Below, piece by piece: positions 6,015-7,395 of a DNA stretch of 7,395 bases (position 1 is its first letter; each line of letters starts with the position of its first letter). Below the pieces are notes generated by a model. That model was not told where the DNA came from. It saw only the letters and a list, made by a program, of their open reading frames with translations, and searched no databases. Origin of the DNA: Treponema sp. (GTDB taxonomy: Bacteria; Spirochaetota; Spirochaetia; Treponematales; Treponemataceae). The stretch covers positions 1 through 7,395 of the forward strand of contig JAEDCY010000067.1 in the NCBI GenBank assembly GCA_016293915.1, written 5' to 3'. The position numbers and the translations under genes were made by a program.

Positions 6015-6824
6015 TCAGAGTTTTCTTGCAATTGCTTTTTCTTCAAAAGCCTTCATCACATCATGCATATCATCCGTCGTAAGTTCATAAGCCCACTTTT
6101 TAAACTGCTCAGGAAGTCCAAAAAAGGCTTCTCCCATACCTGCTGCAATATCCGTCAAAGTATCACAATCACCACCAAGACTTACCGCTGTCCTGATTAC
6201 ATCTTCAAAGTCCTCTCCTTCCAAAAATGCTGTAATCGCTTCCGGGCATGTCTCCTGACAGCTTTCTACATGACGGTATTCTGGACGTATATCGTCACAA
6301 GTACGACTTAAATCATAATCAAACTCGTTCTGAACATATTCCTTAATTTCTGCCTTCGTTTTTCCGTTTCGTGCCATCCAGATTACCGAAGCAATGGATT
6401 CAGCCCCTTTCACACCTTCCGGATGATTATGCGTAACTTCTGCACTACAGCGGGCTACTTCACGAGTTCTGTCCAATGTATCAAAAAGCCAGCCCACAGA
6501 ACTTACACGCATGGCAGACCCGTTTCCATAACTTCCGTAAGGCTTTGTATCTTCGCAGGCAAGCCAAATATAAAACTTTCTTCCGTAGCCTGCATGAGGA
6601 TATTTGTGTCCCCAAAGCTGCATACTGGTTATCATTGCAGTTTTCATTGTGTTCTCATCTGCATCAATGCCTGCCTTCAAAATTCCGTCACAAATTGCAA
6701 TTGTCATAACCGTATCATCTGTAAAACGTGGATTTTTACAGAATAACGGAAACTTCTTTGTCTTTGGGCTTCTGTTGAACTCATACGGCTGCCCGATTAT
6801 ATCTCCTAAAATTGCTCCAAACAT
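6015..6824 (-). CDS. ADP-ribosylglycohydrolase (DraG/ARH family)
   Basis: This 269-residue protein is a complete member of the ADP-ribosylglycohydrolase family, which removes ADP-ribose from arginine, nucleic-acid or other acceptors using a binuclear magnesium centre. The visible motifs are in family order: GAILGDIIG at residues 3-11, FTDDT at 34-38 (first metal-binding acidic group), GNGSAMR at about 100-106, THNHPEG at 131-137, and GGDCDT at 217-222 (second metal-binding group, usually written GGDxDT). The start at 6824 is fixed by an AGGAGG five bases upstream. No signal peptide or membrane segment is visible, so it should be cytoplasmic. It is 27 bases upstream of a DUF1810 gene on the same strand and likely co-transcribed with it and the tRNA deacylase. 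The preceding partial gene resembles the tail of a macrodomain protein, which would match ADP-ribose metabolism. The substrate cannot be read from sequence; close relatives include dinitrogenase-reductase-activating DraG, but no nitrogenase genes are seen. Confidence 0.92.
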   Translation of the reverse strand: MFGAILGDIIGQPYEFNRSPKTKKFPLFCKNPRFTDDTVMTIAICDGILKAGIDADENTMKTAMITSMQLWGHKYPHAGYGRKFYIWLACEDTKPYGSYGNGSAMRVSSVGWLFDTLDRTREVARCSAEVTHNHPEGVKGAESIASVIWMARNGKTKAEIKEYVQNEFDYDLSRTCDDIRPEYRHVESCQETCPEAITAFLEGEDFEDVIRTAVSLGGDCDTLTDIAAGMGEAFFGLPEQFKKWAYELTTDDMHDVMKAFEEKAIARKL

Positions 6825-6828
6825 AACG

Positions 6829-6836
6829 TCCTCCTA
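6829..6836 (-). promoter_or_regulatory. Strong ribosome binding site (AGGAGG) for ADP-ribosylglycohydrolase
   Basis: The minus strand reads TATAGGAGGACGTTATG: a full AGGAGG five bases before the ATG at 6824. This fixes the start codon and predicts high translation initiation. Confidence 0.8.
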
Positions 6837-6858
6837 TAAAAATTTGAACCAACTCCTT

Positions 6859-6879
6859 GTGCCAGTGTCTAACCGGCAC
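6859..6879 (-). promoter_or_regulatory. Leader hairpin upstream of the ADP-ribosylglycohydrolase gene
   Basis: On the minus strand GTGCCGGT and ACTGGCAC form an 8-bp stem (one G-U pair as RNA) around a 5-base TAGAC loop. It lies about 35 bases before the start codon at 6824 and roughly 20 bases before the AGGAGG site. The G-U pair works only for the minus-strand transcript; on the other strand it would be an A-C mismatch, which supports a role in the leader RNA. An AT-rich TTATTATAAAG just upstream could hold a -10 box, but I see no matching -35. Confidence 0.4.
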
Positions 6880-6918
6880 TTTATGGCTTTATAATAAGAA
6901 AAAACAAGCCTCACCGGG

Positions 6919-6933
6919 TCGCCTTTTTGGCGA
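6919..6933 (-). terminator. Short hairpin after the partial gene, possible terminator
   Basis: Seven bases after the stop codon at 6940, the minus strand reads TCGCC-AAAAA-GGCGA, a perfect 5-bp stem with a 5-base loop. A run of six T occurs further downstream (near 6904-6899) but is separated from the stem by about 15 bases, so this is not a textbook Rho-independent terminator. It may weaken or pause transcription between the two genes. Confidence 0.35.
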
Positions 6934-6939
6934 AAAGAT

Positions 6940-7395
6940 TTACACAGGCGCAAAACATTCTTCGCCATGATCATTCAGAATTACATCAACATTGATAAGG
7001 TTATAAATCTGATTCATTACGCAAAACTTCACAATCATGTCAAACTTACTCGATGGCATAAAAGCATAACCCGCACTAGCTAGAAAGACCTCATATTCAT
7101 CAAGCGGAAGCTCTAATGCAAGACCAAGAGCCATTACCGTATGCTTTTTGGGAACATAATCCTTATTGCTGATAATTTTTGAAAAAAATTTTTTATCAAT
7201 GCAGGCCTTTTTATAAACTTTTACATTATCCAGTTTTCTGTCTGCTATCAGCTGCAAAAGATTGTTCTGAAAATTGAGTTTGTCCTTTGAACTTCTGATA
7301 AAGGCATCAACATCAATCGGCGTAATCTCTTTTTTTGAATAATGAACTGGTTCAAGATTAACAGCACGAGCAACTTTCAGAGATCTGTTAAGTTC
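6940..7395 (-). CDS. C-terminal part of a macrodomain-associated type protein (5' end outside window)
   Basis: The frame is open from the window edge (7395) to the TAA at 6942-6940, giving 151 residues with no N-terminus. A TTG at 7257 lies mid-frame and is not a credible start, because coding sequence continues upstream of it. The visible part has the pattern of a C-terminal all-helical domain that I associate from memory with clostridial and treponemal macrodomain proteins and other signalling proteins: KKACIDKKFFSKI, then SNKDYVPKKHTVMALGLAL, then ELPLDEYEVFLASAGYA, then SSKFDMIVKFCV and a closing NVDVIL segment. This tail has no enzymatic motif that I can see and is probably a helical interaction domain. 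The next gene downstream is an ADP-ribosylglycohydrolase, which fits a missing upstream macrodomain, but the catalytic part is not in the window. A kinase or another N-terminal module is equally possible. Confidence 0.6.
   Translation of the reverse strand, partial: ELNRSLKVARAVNLEPVHYSKKEITPIDVDAFIRSSKDKLNFQNNLLQLIADRKLDNVKVYKKACIDKKFFSKIISNKDYVPKKHTVMALGLALELPLDEYEVFLASAGYAFMPSSKFDMIVKFCVMNQIYNLINVDVILNDHGEECFAPV

Noticed and set aside
6825..6939. Integron attC site: GTCTAAC at 6867-6873 fits the RYYYAAC core
   Set aside because: No matching GTTRRRY partner at a suitable distance was found, other gaps lack the core pair, and several genes overlap or are only 27 bases apart, which does not fit a cassette array.
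1..7395. tRNA, rRNA or CRISPR array
   Set aside because: No cloverleaf-like segments, rRNA stretches or regularly spaced direct repeats were seen on either strand.

Overview
All genes in this window read leftward on the minus strand. The DNA is AT-rich and densely packed, with strong AGGAGG/GGAGG ribosome sites before some genes and short overlaps between others. The mix of families (ADP-ribosylglycohydrolase, a macrodomain-type C-terminal extension, DUF1810, a PrdX-like tRNA deacylase, SEC-C proteins, a Zn-ribbon UvrD helicase) fits a host-associated anaerobe such as a gut or rumen Treponema or a Lachnospiraceae-like clostridium. No rRNA or other phylogenetic marker is present, so this placement is a guess.

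In transcription order (right to left): the window opens inside a gene whose C-terminus (6940-7395) resembles the extension often found behind macrodomains. Next, after a hairpin-rich gap and a perfect Shine-Dalgarno, come an ADP-ribosylglycohydrolase (6015-6824), a DUF1810 protein (5565-5987) and a PrdX/ProXp-ala-like aminoacyl-tRNA deacylase (5078-5572). The last three are closely spaced or overlapping and end at a strong hairpin terminator, so they are probably one operon. A 126-base gap filled with palindromes separates them from a 2H phosphoesterase (4319-4951). Three overlapping ORFs (4239 down to 3221) then look like one SEC-C protein broken by two small frame changes. A large UvrD-type helicase with an N-terminal membrane helix, an embedded nuclease-like segment and two C-terminal zinc ribbons follows (316-3051). 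It overlaps by ATGA the start of a DUF72 gene that loses its family sequence after about 80 residues.

The two most notable observations are these. First, the 2H phosphoesterase gene carries an in-frame 22-codon insertion built around a 47-base near-perfect palindrome, placed between two halves of a conserved motif. It looks like a protein-coding palindromic mobile element. Second, a possible ADP-ribose/RNA-end metabolism neighbourhood is formed by the macrodomain-type tail, the ADP-ribosylglycohydrolase, DUF1810, the tRNA deacylase and the 2H phosphoesterase. Each family is known, but their joint function here is inference. Several genes show decay (DUF72 truncation, split SEC-C gene, a remnant-like stretch at 3107-3220), which suggests an actively rearranging accessory region or base-calling errors in homopolymers.
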